From positions 1 through 49,030 of the forward strand of contig NZ_JAUSBX010000112.1 in assembly GCF_030651835.1 (NCBI RefSeq): 49,030 nt of DNA. The letters run 5' to 3'. The stretch is from Methylicorpusculum sp. GTDB lineage: Bacteria > Pseudomonadota > Gammaproteobacteria > Methylococcales > Methylomonadaceae. Each line of letters starts with the position of its first letter. The stretch's first letter is position 1. A model generated the notes under the pieces. That model was not told the origin of the DNA. It was given only the letters and a program-made list of their open reading frames with translations, and did no database searches. This document shows positions 8,801 through 18,099 of the stretch, in pieces. The position numbers and the translations under genes are program-made.

Positions 8801-11800
8801 CTGCAATGGCCCTTTGACAGGTTCGTTAGTCATTAAAAAGGGTTTTCAAACGGTTGAGACCTTGCCTTTATCCTCGCTTGCTCACGGTGACAATGCCACC
8901 TTGACTCGCTCTGGAACCGGTCTAACCGTCGGTGACTACACGGCTGAACTCAGCATTACGGGTGCAGCCGGAACTCAGCTTAAAACCCAGGCATTCTCTG
9001 TTGAAGACGTTACTTTGCCCACGTTAAATGTAAGTCATGAAGTCATTCCTCAAGGGGAAGTCCATCTTCAGGCGAGTCTTCAGCCATTACGCAATCCCAA
9101 TTGTTCATTAACCAGCGTCCAATCCGAAGCCGAGAATGATACAAAAAAATGTTATGTGACATTAACTTCGAACATTCAAGCTATGCAAGCCAATTTTGAT
9201 GCGTCAGGTTTGCCCACGTTGTCGGGTTATCCTTACGTTGTTGGTGAATACACACTACAAGCGAGGGTGTCTCGTTGGGCATCCGGTGTCCGCTACGACG
9301 CTAAACCCATCACTAAAACCATCAGGGTAACAGCTGTTATCCAATCTCAATTCGAATTTACTGGAAAAAATAACGTTTTCATTGGCATTGAAAAACTGAA
9401 TTTAACATTAAAGCAATTATCAGGACCGTTGTGTGTGTTATTTGACAACGAACAAACTGCTGAAATAGAAGCATCAAGGGGTAAACGTGCGTGCTTTGTC
9501 ACGACTACCGGCACAGACAGTTTGACCAAAAAATTGTCCCTTAATCAGTATAAACTCGAAGGCTCTTTAAATAAGATAGGTAGAACGACCCTGGGTTTAT
9601 CGATAAAACGCTATTTCCCCAACGGATCTAGCATGATCTTACAAAACAGCCACTTTGATGTTACCGTTAATGAACTACCCCCTCCCGAATTAACCTTTAG
9701 AGGGGGTCAAAAAATCATTGCCAATAAATACTACGTTCCCCTCAACCAAGCGGTAACACGAGCAATCGTTTCAGCGGGCGTCACAACCGCAGCCAAGATG
9801 AAAATTTCCATCCAGGATAGCGCTCAAAATTTCGAGCGTGAAAACGTTTCTAATGGCGCCGGTTACTGGGTTACAACACCAGAGCTTAAATTGCTGGAAG
9901 AAAGGAATATAAGGTTGCGGGTTGCCTGGCAAGATTACCCACAGCTATTTAAAGAGTACCTGATCACGGCGGTAGGCGGGACTGAAAGTAACCTGCGGCT
10001 GTCTATCGACACGCCGACAAAAACGCCTGACACGGAAATGATTACCGTTAGGGTCAGGGTGGGTAAGTTATTAAAAAACGGCGTTAAATACACTCCGGAG
10101 ACGATGGGTAATTGGCGCGTTAAAATTCTAGCAGAGACCAACAATGATCCTGATAGACAGGCGGTGACTGAATCTGTGGATTTGGTTGACGGAGTTGCTA
10201 CTTTTCGGATCAATCCATCGGGGCATCATTTCATGAAATTAACCGCTGCTGCCGAGTTAGTCTCTTCGGTTGATGGGCTTGAAAGCACACTGCTTTCACC
10301 CACGCGTTATGTGCAAGTCGTTAAGGGATCGCCTATTCAAGGAACTGTAGTTGCAAATACCCGTGAAGCACCTTGGCCCAAAGCATTCCGTTTAAAACTG
10401 AACATGACTTTAGACAACCGTGCCGCTCTCCAGAGTGCCACTTGGTATGAAAGTGATGATGAGGGATCTACGTGGATAAACTACAATCCTGCAAATACGT
10501 TCGCCTATAGCCTGGCTATGGATTCGCCCGGGAAAAAGTTGATCCGGGTTAAAATGGTTAATAAGAACACCTTGTTAGAAAGTTACTCTGATCCGGTTGA
10601 ATTATTCTCCTACGCCAAGGTTGTCGCAAAGATTATAGGCCCTCGCCACGCCCACCCAAATCAACCGGTTACTTTTTCAGCAGAGCATCTAAATAATGGT
10701 TCAGCCATTCGGGATACTGTTGATCAATGGACGATTGACTCGTCAACAGGCAGAGAACGATTCACCGGAAAAACGATCACATTTACCCCACAATCAGAAG
10801 GAAAGGTCTCACTCACCTTACGATCCAGACCTTCAAATACCAGTGAAACAGACCCTAATTCCTGGACAACAATCCGTAGCCATCTCGGTATTACAGCCCC
10901 GAGCAGCCCGACTATTAACGCACAAGGACCGCGCAATGTCGAAACGGGCAAGACTTATCGCTATACAGGCACTGCCAGGCCGTCATGGGGTTCAATCCAA
11001 AGTGTCAATAACTTGATTACCGAATGGCAGTTACCTGATGGTAAAACGGTATCGGGACGAACGCTTGATTGGACGCCGACTACTCAGGATTTGATTGATA
11101 CCAAACCATTGATTTTTCGAGCATGGGTCAGCGGCTATAAAGAGACTACGTCTAAAGAAACCACTATAAAATACGTGCCATGGCAATATGTCTGGCCAAA
11201 CTTCACCGTGTCCGTTAAACAATTTACGCCACAAGCGCCCTCAGACCTTGCTTTGCAGGTCACTCATGACGCACCAAAAATGAATACCCGCTTTGAGGGG
11301 CTTAGTTATCACTGGTCATATCCAGAAAGTGTGAACGGTCGCAGTAACGAAGCCTCCCCTTCCAGGGCAATGGTCCAAGTTTTACAGGCGGGTCAGTACA
11401 CTGTTTCCATTACCATCAAGGATAAACGAGGCCATCAAACCGTATTGAATCAGCAGGTCTCGGCAGAAGAACCGGTGCCTTATAGAGCTCAACTCAGGCT
11501 TGCCAAGTCCAATCTCGCTGATCGGGCCCCTATGTCAATCACGGTTAGGCCTACTGTTTCCGGCGGTCATCCGCTAGATTCTGTTATCGCCCAATCTTGG
11601 TCTGTTGATGGAGCAGTCATTGATGAGTATCAGAATCGACCTTTTATGATCACCACTATTGCTGAGCCTGGTGACCACACCATTAGCTACACGCTGCATA
11701 GCAAAATGGGTAAAACCATGACCTCTAATGCACCTATTCACTTAACTAAAAACCAATTGCCCACCTGTGAATTGATCTCAAAACCAAATTCATTTGTTGT

Positions 11801-12002
11801 CTATGTTGAATCAAAATGCACCGACCCTGACGGCAAAGTTATTGGTTATTCGTGGCGGGTAAACGACCAACCGATTGGCTCGACATCCTACCGGATCAGT
11901 TTCAGCAAATCCGGACAACCCCAGTCGGCCAAAGTGACTATCGTTGCCATGGATGACGCCAAGGAATTATCTGTTCCGGTGTCTATTCATGTTAATTATT
12001 GA
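5886..12002 (+). CDS. Giant secreted protein with RCC1, fibronectin type III and Ig-like/PKD-like repeats
   Basis: A 2038-residue protein. A signal peptide (basic start, LFAALLLLTSCYSFV, cleavage near VAHA-A at residue 36) sends it to the Sec pathway. An FN3-like domain (about 37-115) is followed by RCC1 repeats (about 138-445; motifs such as HSLALKADGRLFASGLNANGQLGDGT), predicted to form a beta-propeller. Two FN3 domains follow (about 450-640; ITWTPSPDATKYDLYRS, LQWPSHPDATGYEIWRA), then a cadherin/Ig-like domain (about 640-735; FTYSITEQPTAGTLSINSG). The rest is a long series of Ig-like domains with paired cysteines, ending in a PKD-like domain. It is probably a surface or periplasmic adhesin. 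IncHI plasmids encode a comparably huge Ig-like protein (RSP) linked to conjugation, so a mating or surface role is possible. The stop overlaps the next gene. Confidence 0.75.
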   Translation: MQKSLVVRVLKCVNKARLFAALLLLTSCYSFVAHAAPTGLTATKGSQANGIALQWQDTASSTYRIYRALGVNGIMTQIATVTTKTYQDTAAEKGVTYGYRIRNAAGTWSNIDYGYQKLPAQSLGPTVANGYTKISAGNHHSLALKADGRLFASGLNANGQLGDGTVSQSTVFKPVLTGVSDMLAGASVSFALKTNGTLWATGSGYSNTWQQILTGVSSLHTNYNKSTFWAVVSGVAYTGTQATNWAPTLYTNIKQITSVLSGTTPVIVTLRNDGSLFEGSTQRSTGIKKIQTVVYGNCGSSCVNSYVILSLRYDNSLWAFRGNANLPDGSGRFTTTAFRKVLDNVKDVSATEGALSVNNVVLATLNDGSLWSAGRGTSTGQNGDGSTFTPYWKQVFDQVSFTSIGIYHSLALRTNGTIWVTGDNPTGLHGLSHTDGTQFWTRTGLITPNKVQNLNATDGTEYGRILITWTPSPDATKYDLYRSFRSGDKGSLLASNLTSASFVHNTSSTSSTPQFYTVVAKNDEQPGNILFSPDSDQDVGFSKIVPVMTDVTASQGTSTGNIRLQWPSHPDATGYEIWRASSPTAPPTKIATLTSVPVSSYQDSTVQGVASYFYTLKVIVGSLIGPQSNLAEGWANAPPTAAVLTLSAGSTVASELTLPTITDPNVTAGKSEAFTYSITEQPTAGTLSINSGSFLYTPPADGKFSGTLSFKFRVTDKGGATLVSNGTINVLCDNPTISSLSLPVSSVLQAAPFYADATYSFPECSTHSRVKLDVLDGNSVEVVSGINQSTPKGINQVRPFLSHGIASLGTYIVRLTAASDSGSTSKTALLTVNAINLPNLTVSPSQQVIINETPVQAKLTNPTQINCPFTTDLAAAMTDPSKCHLTLHSSAPGLVRDNSGDLPALSGIISGAGNYDIIAEVFKHDGTAMVKVGQVIRNTVVSCAAPVINTLDIPKLLPNEIPRYSAVYKAYSCNGPLTGSLVIKKGFQTVETLPLSSLAHGDNATLTRSGTGLTVGDYTAELSITGAAGTQLKTQAFSVEDVTLPTLNVSHEVIPQGEVHLQASLQPLRNPNCSLTSVQSEAENDTKKCYVTLTSNIQAMQANFDASGLPTLSGYPYVVGEYTLQARVSRWASGVRYDAKPITKTIRVTAVIQSQFEFTGKNNVFIGIEKLNLTLKQLSGPLCVLFDNEQTAEIEASRGKRACFVTTTGTDSLTKKLSLNQYKLEGSLNKIGRTTLGLSIKRYFPNGSSMILQNSHFDVTVNELPPPELTFRGGQKIIANKYYVPLNQAVTRAIVSAGVTTAAKMKISIQDSAQNFERENVSNGAGYWVTTPELKLLEERNIRLRVAWQDYPQLFKEYLITAVGGTESNLRLSIDTPTKTPDTEMITVRVRVGKLLKNGVKYTPETMGNWRVKILAETNNDPDRQAVTESVDLVDGVATFRINPSGHHFMKLTAAAELVSSVDGLESTLLSPTRYVQVVKGSPIQGTVVANTREAPWPKAFRLKLNMTLDNRAALQSATWYESDDEGSTWINYNPANTFAYSLAMDSPGKKLIRVKMVNKNTLLESYSDPVELFSYAKVVAKIIGPRHAHPNQPVTFSAEHLNNGSAIRDTVDQWTIDSSTGRERFTGKTITFTPQSEGKVSLTLRSRPSNTSETDPNSWTTIRSHLGITAPSSPTINAQGPRNVETGKTYRYTGTARPSWGSIQSVNNLITEWQLPDGKTVSGRTLDWTPTTQDLIDTKPLIFRAWVSGYKETTSKETTIKYVPWQYVWPNFTVSVKQFTPQAPSDLALQVTHDAPKMNTRFEGLSYHWSYPESVNGRSNEASPSRAMVQVLQAGQYTVSITIKDKRGHQTVLNQQVSAEEPVPYRAQLRLAKSNLADRAPMSITVRPTVSGGHPLDSVIAQSWSVDGAVIDEYQNRPFMITTIAEPGDHTISYTLHSKMGKTMTSNAPIHLTKNQLPTCELISKPNSFVVYVESKCTDPDGKVIGYSWRVNDQPIGSTSYRISFSKSGQPQSAKVTIVAMDDAKELSVPVSIHVNY

Positions 12003-12370
12003 TGAGCCGTGGCGTTGTTTTATTGATTAATCACGGGTTAATTTTATCGCTACTTTTGATAGCAGGAGCGGCAATGGCAAATAATGAGGGAGCCGCTCCT
12101 GATTCTGAAACTAATCAGGCGCAAAACCAAATCGAACGCGCTTCACAGCAATTGGATTTCTTCGCCATGCAATTGCCGCTTGTGATCAAAGCACGGATTG
12201 AAGCTTTTATGAAAAAGGGTTTTCGCGCTGTTTTGATTGAAGATCCTGAAGCCGCGCCTGCCGAAGAAAAAATGGTCCGCTCACTTACTGATGGCTTGCG
12301 CAGTATCGGTAGCGCTTTTGAAGATGACAGGGCCGCCTATCAAAGAGAACGAAAAGGCGATGGTAAATAA
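12002..12370 (+). CDS. Small secreted protein translationally coupled to the giant surface protein
   Basis: A protein of about 122 residues with a signal peptide (SRGVVLLINHGLILSLLLIAGAAMA, cleavage near AMA-N). The mature part is charged and helical (residues about 40-120), with no cysteine and no recognised domain. The frame is also open from a TTG three bases earlier; the ATG at 12002 overlaps the A of the upstream TGA, so re-initiation by the same ribosomes is likely. Co-production with the 2038-residue protein suggests a periplasmic partner, chaperone or anchor. Function is unknown. Confidence 0.65.
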   Translation: MSRGVVLLINHGLILSLLLIAGAAMANNEGAAPDSETNQAQNQIERASQQLDFFAMQLPLVIKARIEAFMKKGFRAVLIEDPEAAPAEEKMVRSLTDGLRSIGSAFEDDRAAYQRERKGDGK

Positions 12371-12629
12371 ACGGCTATCTGCAAAATGAGGTGGGAAAGC
12401 AGAACGATTCATGTTTTTTAATCACGCAGTTTTATGCAAAACAGGACTGGATCGTTGAAGCGAGATAGCGTGTTATGTGCAATAGTTGGTTGGGCTGCAA
12501 TGCTCGTTATTGTGTAATTTATTCTAATGATGTATTTACATAACAAGACACATTTGTTTACCAAACATCAGCCTCCATTTATTTATGGCATAACATTAAC
12601 AACTGCATCAAACGTTTGGGAAAGAATAA

Positions 12630-13877
12630 ATGAATAAAATAAAAACGCTTTTTATATTATTTGTATTATTTTCCCTGAACACGTCTGTTTTTTGCCAGAC
12701 TAGTCAGAAATACATGGAAATGGCAGATAAAGCATTCGACACAGGAGAGAAAGATAAAGCCAAAGAATTATATTTAAAAGCTGCTGAAATGAACAATGCT
12801 GATGCACATTTTTCCATTGCTTATAAATTTGTTGTAAGTAAAGAAGAACGCATTTCTCATTTTTCGGCAGCTGCAAAAATGGGTCATGCAAAAGCTCTTG
12901 AACAAGTTTTTGATGCCCTTTTTTTTCGTGCTAATAGTCTAACCGCTGCCAAACCTGAATTAGCTATTGAAATCTATAATTTAGCCAAGTCTTACAACCC
13001 GTCATTAACATTTTTTAATGAAGAAGATAAGGTTTCGACGATTAAGAAGTGTATTGAAGCAGGAAATTTTGACGCAAAAACATTTATTGAAAAATATGGC
13101 ATAGAAGAAAATGAACTAAACGAATACGACTATAGTATTTGGGAGCTGGCCGCAGAAGCATCGCGTAGCGGACGCTTTGGCTCTCCTAATCCTAAAGTAG
13201 TATTACAACTTGTATGCAGAGGCGGTTCTGTTCCGATGGAATTAGGTCATGCAGTTGAAGCTGCATACATTAATTGGAAAGAAAATAAAGTTTTTGAATT
13301 TAATGTTTGCGACTATGTAGGAAGTGGCTCTGGATTATCTTATTGTTCAGAAAAAGCCGAACAGGAAGCTAATAAAGAGTACTTGCTGAGAATCAATGAA
13401 TTGTCTTCAAAATTAAAAAACAATGCTGGGAAATTGTTGATGAATTCATTTAGTGTTGTCAGTAGGTTTATTGAGGAAAAAGCGTGGAAAGAGGAATTAC
13501 ACGGTGGCTCAGGTTATGCGGCATGGACAAGAGATTCAATAATGCAACAAAAAACAGATTATCTGGATTTGATTGAAACAATAAATAATGATTTTAGGCC
13601 TGATAAATTAACACAACGTAATGATTCTGACAGAATACTAAATAAAACTTACCAAACAGTCATCAATAGGCTAAAGAAAAAGCCTATTACCACCTTTAAC
13701 GCTTCTATTGACGAAGAAGGCGTTCGTTCTGTTCAAAGACTCTGGATTCAATACCGTGACACTACGGCAAAACTTTTTGCACAAATAGTCCCATCAATAA
13801 ATGAAAATATATGGAAGAACTGGTTGACCGAAATCAGAACAAAAGAACTTAAACAAATTCTTAACTTAGATAAATAG
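12630..13877 (+). CDS. Secreted protein with Sel1/TPR-like N-terminal repeats
   Basis: A 415-residue protein with a clear signal peptide (MNKIKTLFILFVLFSLNTSVFC, possibly a lipoprotein-like or type I cleavage near Cys22). Residues about 28-115 contain Sel1/TPR-like helical repeats (AFDTGEKDKAKELYLKAAEMNNADAHFSIA, then FSAAAKMGHAKALEQVFDALF). The C-terminal 250 residues are helical and not recognised (WIQYRDTTAKLFAQI is reminiscent of lysozyme-inhibitor-like LprI/DUF1311 regions, but the pattern is weak). The gene is AT-rich relative to its neighbours, suggesting separate acquisition. An upstream gap of about 260 bp contains no other gene. Confidence 0.65.
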   Translation: MNKIKTLFILFVLFSLNTSVFCQTSQKYMEMADKAFDTGEKDKAKELYLKAAEMNNADAHFSIAYKFVVSKEERISHFSAAAKMGHAKALEQVFDALFFRANSLTAAKPELAIEIYNLAKSYNPSLTFFNEEDKVSTIKKCIEAGNFDAKTFIEKYGIEENELNEYDYSIWELAAEASRSGRFGSPNPKVVLQLVCRGGSVPMELGHAVEAAYINWKENKVFEFNVCDYVGSGSGLSYCSEKAEQEANKEYLLRINELSSKLKNNAGKLLMNSFSVVSRFIEEKAWKEELHGGSGYAAWTRDSIMQQKTDYLDLIETINNDFRPDKLTQRNDSDRILNKTYQTVINRLKKKPITTFNASIDEEGVRSVQRLWIQYRDTTAKLFAQIVPSINENIWKNWLTEIRTKELKQILNLDK

Positions 13878-14235
13878 AACTTATTAGAGAACGTCCATTA
13901 ATTGAAATTTTAAAAACAATTTTTGACTGTTTGTAATTGGTTGCAGCACGTCACGAATGTCCGGTTAGAGACACGTAAAATCATCGCCGAAGGGCAGTTT
14001 TGAGTCGCTATGAATAGCCATCCATAGCCGACGTTCTGGCTCACTATCAATTTAAATAGTTCAGGTAACCGGTGGCTCAACCGAATGTCAAGTATTTGGC
14101 AAGCAAATGGCATTATGGCTGCTAATATCTCGAAAGCCGCCTAGTGTTTAACGTAAAACAACAGGGCGCGCTGAAATAAAACTGCATCATAACCTCTCCT
14201 GTTAAACTTAACGGTAAAGTTTATCCTTGCTCGAC
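13878..14235. other. Gene-free stretch with a dispersed intergenic repeat
   Basis: No convincing gene. Between about 14030 and 14098, a segment of the form CACTATCAATTT...GGTAACC...TCAACCGAATGTC is similar to a segment at about 48298-48362 (CACTATCCAATTT...GGTACCC...CAGTTGAATGTC). The two look like degenerate copies of one short non-autonomous repeat found between genes. Confidence 0.4.
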
Positions 14236-14562
14236 TCAGCGGCTTCTGGACAATTTCTTTGCTCGCAAAGTTTGATAGGCTAGCACTTCTGACGAGAGCG
14301 GGCTGGTCTTTGGAAGCCTGAGATGTGTTAGCGAAACCACAACTGCGACTTCTTCTTGATCCGTTACCTTTAGGGCGCAACAAATACCTCCCTCGTCTCC
14401 CATATATAGTACGTCCGTAATTTCTATGTGTGCATTGGGCGAAATGTTTATCGAACTGTTATGCAGATTATGTATAAGCGCATCCGTTGCCTTAGCTGGA
14501 ATGGGTAAATGCATTTTCAACTTCTGCATTAACGCTGTTACTTTCTTGGGATTGTCAATCAT
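14236..14562 (-). CDS. Hypothetical 108-residue cytoplasmic protein
   Basis: Not recognised. The start ATG at 14562 has a good Shine-Dalgarno (GAGGAAAT just upstream). The sequence alternates strand-like segments (ISPNAHIEITDVLYMGDEGGICCALKV, EEVAVVVSLTHLRL), suggesting a small beta-rich domain. There is no signal peptide or membrane segment. The C-terminus becomes basic (LRAKKLSRSR). A GCAG-AAAA-CTGC hairpin lies just upstream (14573-14584). It stands alone, without operon partners. Confidence 0.5.
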   Translation of the reverse strand: MIDNPKKVTALMQKLKMHLPIPAKATDALIHNLHNSSINISPNAHIEITDVLYMGDEGGICCALKVTDQEEVAVVVSLTHLRLPKTSPLSSEVLAYQTLRAKKLSRSR

Positions 14563-15470
14563 ATTTCCTCATGCAGAAAACTGCATTTAGTTTCCTTATA
14601 TCATCGGCGAAAAGTGATTATGTCTAGAAGCGATCAAACCGCAGCCATTACATCAGACTCAGCGATAGGCCGCAACGGATCGGCTTAACTTAGTGACGAC
14701 TTGCCGCTTTTCGGGAATCGGAATTTCATTGACCGCTTTCTGGCGATGAATCTAAACAGCAGACGGTCTCCTGGCGACCCATTTTTGCCACTCGCGCTTC
14801 TCCAAAGCAGCCAGTCGGTCGAAGGCAGATTCTGGGACTGAAGGACTACAAAGCAGCCATTGGCGACCTCAACCAATCGGCAATAACCGGTCATTGCCGT
14901 GATCCAAAAATTGACGTTCATATGACCATATCCTCTATTCCGTCAAATGCTCGGCATAGGATTAAAAATCTATTTGAGAAATGCGATTTCTTCTGATCCT
15001 GATATAAAGCCCTGGGTCAAGACGCCATTGACGTTTTCACCGATGCGCCGGTTCTGGCCATCGCGAAGCCCGTCAAACACTGTCCAACCTTGCCGTGCCC
15101 TTCCGGCATTAGCACTGATAAGGCCAAAGTGATTTAAGTTGCAAAAAGAAAGACCTGACCTATGCTCTGCCACCGGCAAATGAACGTCAACGGTGTTATG
15201 TCGCTAGTCTCTTGGTCAGTTACCGCGTAACTTTCAGTGTAAAAATGCGGCGCTCCGCTTGAGCGCAGGTTTGGGCAGGGTTGTTTGGAGTCGATGGGCT
15301 TCGCTTTTCGCTCCACCCATCTGACACGCTATGCCAGGCCCTACCGGGCTGCCGACACGTTGCAAAGCCTTCGATCTTTGACATCGGGACGGCTGTTTTC
15401 CTTGCCGGCCGTCCTGCCAGTTCTGGCGCGCAGTTCAATGCGGGCTGCAAGCCACAAAAGCCATTACTAG
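14563..15470. other. About 900 bp without a convincing gene; repeat remnants
   Basis: Short open frames occur on both strands but none has a ribosome binding site plus family resemblance. A palindromic repeat of the type common between genes in methanotrophs and other proteobacteria sits at about 15292-15320. The segment 14690-14935 (adjacent AGCAGCCA-rich and ACCGGTCATT motifs) resembles other dispersed intergenic repeats. The stretch looks like a graveyard of short repeats. Confidence 0.4.
15292..15320. repeat. Imperfect palindrome, GATGGG-type intergenic repeat
   Basis: GATGGGCTTCGC, a short T-rich loop, then GCTCCACCCATC: the outer six bases pair perfectly and the inner part imperfectly. 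It matches the familiar 'gatgggt...gcgaagcg...acccatc' intergenic repeat seen in many gammaproteobacteria. Confidence 0.45.
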
Positions 15471-15866
15471 CTAGTTCTTTAGGCAACAGGAATCCATCTC
15501 ATTCGTCGGTGAGATGCATTGGGATGCTTGCTCGCTAATAAAACCGTTACTGCAGTTAATGCACGACGTCCGATCAAACCTTGCGGCCTTATTGGCTTGA
15601 CACATCTCTGGTATGGCTGTGCCCGTTCGTGGACAGATGTGACCATCTGGGCACTGCATGCACGCCCCCTCACCATCAAAATTCTTGTATTGGCCAGCGG
15701 GGCACGGTACACAGGCTGCTTTGGCGGCATCGAATGCCGTCCCCGCAAGGCAATCGGCCGCTTTCGCGGCTTGCGCCTCGCCAACGCCGGTGCCAAACAG
15801 TCCAACGCTGCCCATCAGCCCCAGGGTGCAAATCAAGACCCAGCGGGCCATTAGTATTTTTTTCAT
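15471..15866 (-). CDS. Small secreted cysteine-rich protein
   Basis: A 131-residue protein with a signal peptide (MKKILMARWVLICTLGLMGSVG..., cleavage near AQA-A at about residue 33). The mature part carries repeated C-x(2)-C-P-x-G motifs (CVPCPAGQYKN, CMQCPDGHICP, CINCSNGFIS), with 12 cysteines that could form disulphides as in GCC2/GCC3 or ephrin-receptor-like modules. An excellent Shine-Dalgarno (GAGGAGA) precedes the ATG at 15866. The final CCLKN may include extra pairing. Such short Cys-rich proteins are expected at the cell surface or periplasm; the role is unknown. Confidence 0.65.
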   Translation of the reverse strand: MKKILMARWVLICTLGLMGSVGLFGTGVGEAQAAKAADCLAGTAFDAAKAACVPCPAGQYKNFDGEGACMQCPDGHICPRTGTAIPEMCQANKAARFDRTSCINCSNGFISEQASQCISPTNEMDSCCLKN

Positions 15867-16444
15867 AGCAAAGTCTCCTCATGGTGAATGGATAGGCATT
15901 TAAACGCCACGGCCCGACCTATCCTTCGGGGAGTGGCTCACTCTGTGGCCTAACGTCATGTAGAGGCATCAAAGGTTCAAAAATCCAGTTAATCTGCGCT
16001 ATAGGCCTGATTTGTTGAGGTTAAGCAGCCGATTTTTATGCTTATAACGTATTCAAACATGACAAGTCATAACGGCCAATACGATACCTGAGTAAGCAAA
16101 AAATACCGAATCCAAATCACGCTGAAATGCGTTTCTATACCTGTAGCTTAAGCACCGAGCATACTGAATAATGTTTTTCGAGGCAAGCCTCATCCTGAAA
16201 ACATGGCGACATGGGTGTTGAGCATTTTTGACTTGTCTGGCGACAGAATGGGATGAGTCTTTTTCTAGACAAAATCAGGGAAAAACAAAGTCAGGTCTTG
16301 CAATCAAACACTTCTTGGCTCTATGTGATTCGCATCAACAGGGTCAGCTTGCAATCATGCATTTAAAAAATTGCTTGAAAGACCGCATTCCAACCAATTT
16401 ATGTCACATAATTCACGAACAGCTAGGACTGGATTGGGTCGAAC
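15867..16444. other. Gene-free stretch before the IS66 element
   Basis: About 580 bp. A 96-codon open frame begins at 16228 but lacks a Shine-Dalgarno, has no recognisable domain and runs across the IS66 left end, so it is not accepted as a gene. The promoter of the Cys-rich secreted gene should lie at the left side. Confidence 0.4.
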
Positions 16445-16520
16445 GTAAGCGCCCAACCCAGACACATAGAACGCTGTACTTAATTCTGGCATCCTCACTA
16501 TTTTTTAGTGAGGATTAGCA

Positions 16521-16835
16521 ATGAAAATACATACGCAATGGCAGCAGCATGTTGAAGCTTGGCGCGAAAGCGGGTTAAGTCAGGCGGATTATTGTCGCCA
16601 GCATGGCCTCAACCACAAAACGTTTTCAGTTTGGACGCGGCGTGTTCAGCATGATTTATCCTTGAACAGGGATGTCTCCCTCGAATTAATTTCTGTCCAA
16701 GTGGCTTCATCGGCACCGGTCGCTGCAACCGAAGCAAGCGCAATAATACTCCGGCTTACGAACGAAACTCAGCTGGAACTGTCGTCGGCGGTATCACCGC
16801 GCTGGCTGGCGGAGTTGCTGCAATGCCTGTATTGA
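16521..16835 (+). CDS. tnpA: IS66-family TnpA (accessory DNA-binding protein)
   Basis: A 104-residue protein with the IS66 TnpA helix-turn-helix: HVEAWRESGLSQADYCRQHGLNHKTFSVWTRRV at about residues 9-42. It is complete at typical length and is preceded by a Shine-Dalgarno-like GAGGA. Its stop overlaps the tnpB start (ATG at 16823), as in intact IS66 elements. In IS66 elements TnpA and TnpB are needed with TnpC for transposition. Confidence 0.85.
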   Translation: MKIHTQWQQHVEAWRESGLSQADYCRQHGLNHKTFSVWTRRVQHDLSLNRDVSLELISVQVASSAPVAATEASAIILRLTNETQLELSSAVSPRWLAELLQCLY

Positions 16836-16854
16836 TTAGTGGCCCTGGACAAAT

Positions 16855-18099
16855 TTGGTTAAGCCTCGCGCCGGTCGTCAGCCCTTGCCTCTGCATCTGC
16901 CGCGCATCGAACATCGCCACGAACCGGAATCCTGCCAATGCGGTCAGTGCGGCAAGGATTTGATCAAGATCGGTGAAGACATTACCGAACAACTGGATGT
17001 CGAACCCGCCAAGTTCTTTGTGCATCGTCACATCCGCCCGCAATACGCGTGTCGTCACTGCGAAACCATCACCGCCGCACCGATTCCTCCGGCCATCATT
17101 GATGGCGGTATGGCGGCAGTGGGTTTGCTGGTTTGGGTGTTAATCAGTAAATACCTCAACCATCTTCCGCTCTACCGTCTGGAACAAATCGCCGCCCGCG
17201 ACCAAGTCATCCTGGCCCGTTCCACCTTGTCTGAATGGGTCGGACGCACGGGTGTGGCGCTGCAACCCCTGGCGGATCGGCTGATTAAGCTACTGCTGGA
17301 GCGCGGTACGCTCCACGCCGACGAAACGCCGGTACCGCAACTCGATCCCGGCAGCGGAAAAACCAAAAAGGCTTACCTGCGGGCCTACCGCAGCAATGAC
17401 TTGGAAGAAGGCCAGCGGATTATCGTCTTCGACTATCGAGGCGGGCGCAGCGGCGAGCACGCGCGTCAGTTCCTGGGCACCTGGCAGGGGCACTTAGTGG
17501 TCGATGGCTATGGCGGCTACAAAGCCTTGTTCATCGCTACACGTCAAGAAGCGTTGCCCTGCATTGAGCTGGGTTGCTGGGCGCACGCACGTCGGAAATT
17601 CTTCGATCTGCACCAGGCCAATGCCAGTCCCATGGCGATGGAAGCCCTGACGCGCATCGGCGAGCTGTATCATATCGAACAGCAAGGTAAAGAACTCAGC
17701 ATCGAAGCTCGACTAAAGCTACGCGTGGAGCAAAGCCAACCCAAACTCCATGACTTACAGCAATGGCTTATTCAAACAAGAATGAAAACTGCCGATGGCG
17801 GCGGCTCCGCCAAGGCCCTGGATTACACCTTGAAACGCTGGCAGTCCCTAATCCGCTATGCGGAAACCGGACATTTGCCCATTGACAATAATCCCGTGGA
17901 AAACGTCATTCGCCCCATTGCTCTCGGCAAAAAGAACTGGTTATTCGTCGGTTCTGAGCGTGCCGGCCAACGTGCCGCAGCCATTCAAACGTTGCTGGGC
18001 ACGGCAAAACTGAATGGACTCGATCCGGCTGCATGGCTTAAAGATACCTTGGAAAAACTGCCGACTTGGCCTAACAGCCGTATCGACGAGTTACTATAA
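16855..18099 (+). pseudogene. tnpC: IS66-family TnpC transposase, N-terminally truncated
   Basis: A 414-residue open frame carrying the zinc-finger region (C-x-C-G-x-C-G-K, and CRHC) and the complete DDE core of IS66 TnpC: LHADETP (first Asp), LVVDGYGGY (second Asp), and NNPVENVIRPIALGKKNWLFVGSE (Glu). Intact family members are around 510-530 residues, so about 100 N-terminal residues (the leucine-zipper-like region) are gone. The frame has no proper start of its own: the nominal TTG at 16855 lies at the deletion junction, and the remnant of tnpB is in another frame. Confidence 0.8.

Noticed and set aside
14685-14921. A 78-codon leftward open frame
   Set aside because: It lies in an intergenic-repeat-like segment with no recognised domain; frame-open by composition.
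16228-16518. A 96-codon open frame before IS66 tnpA
   Set aside because: It crosses the IS66 left end, lacks a Shine-Dalgarno and matches nothing.
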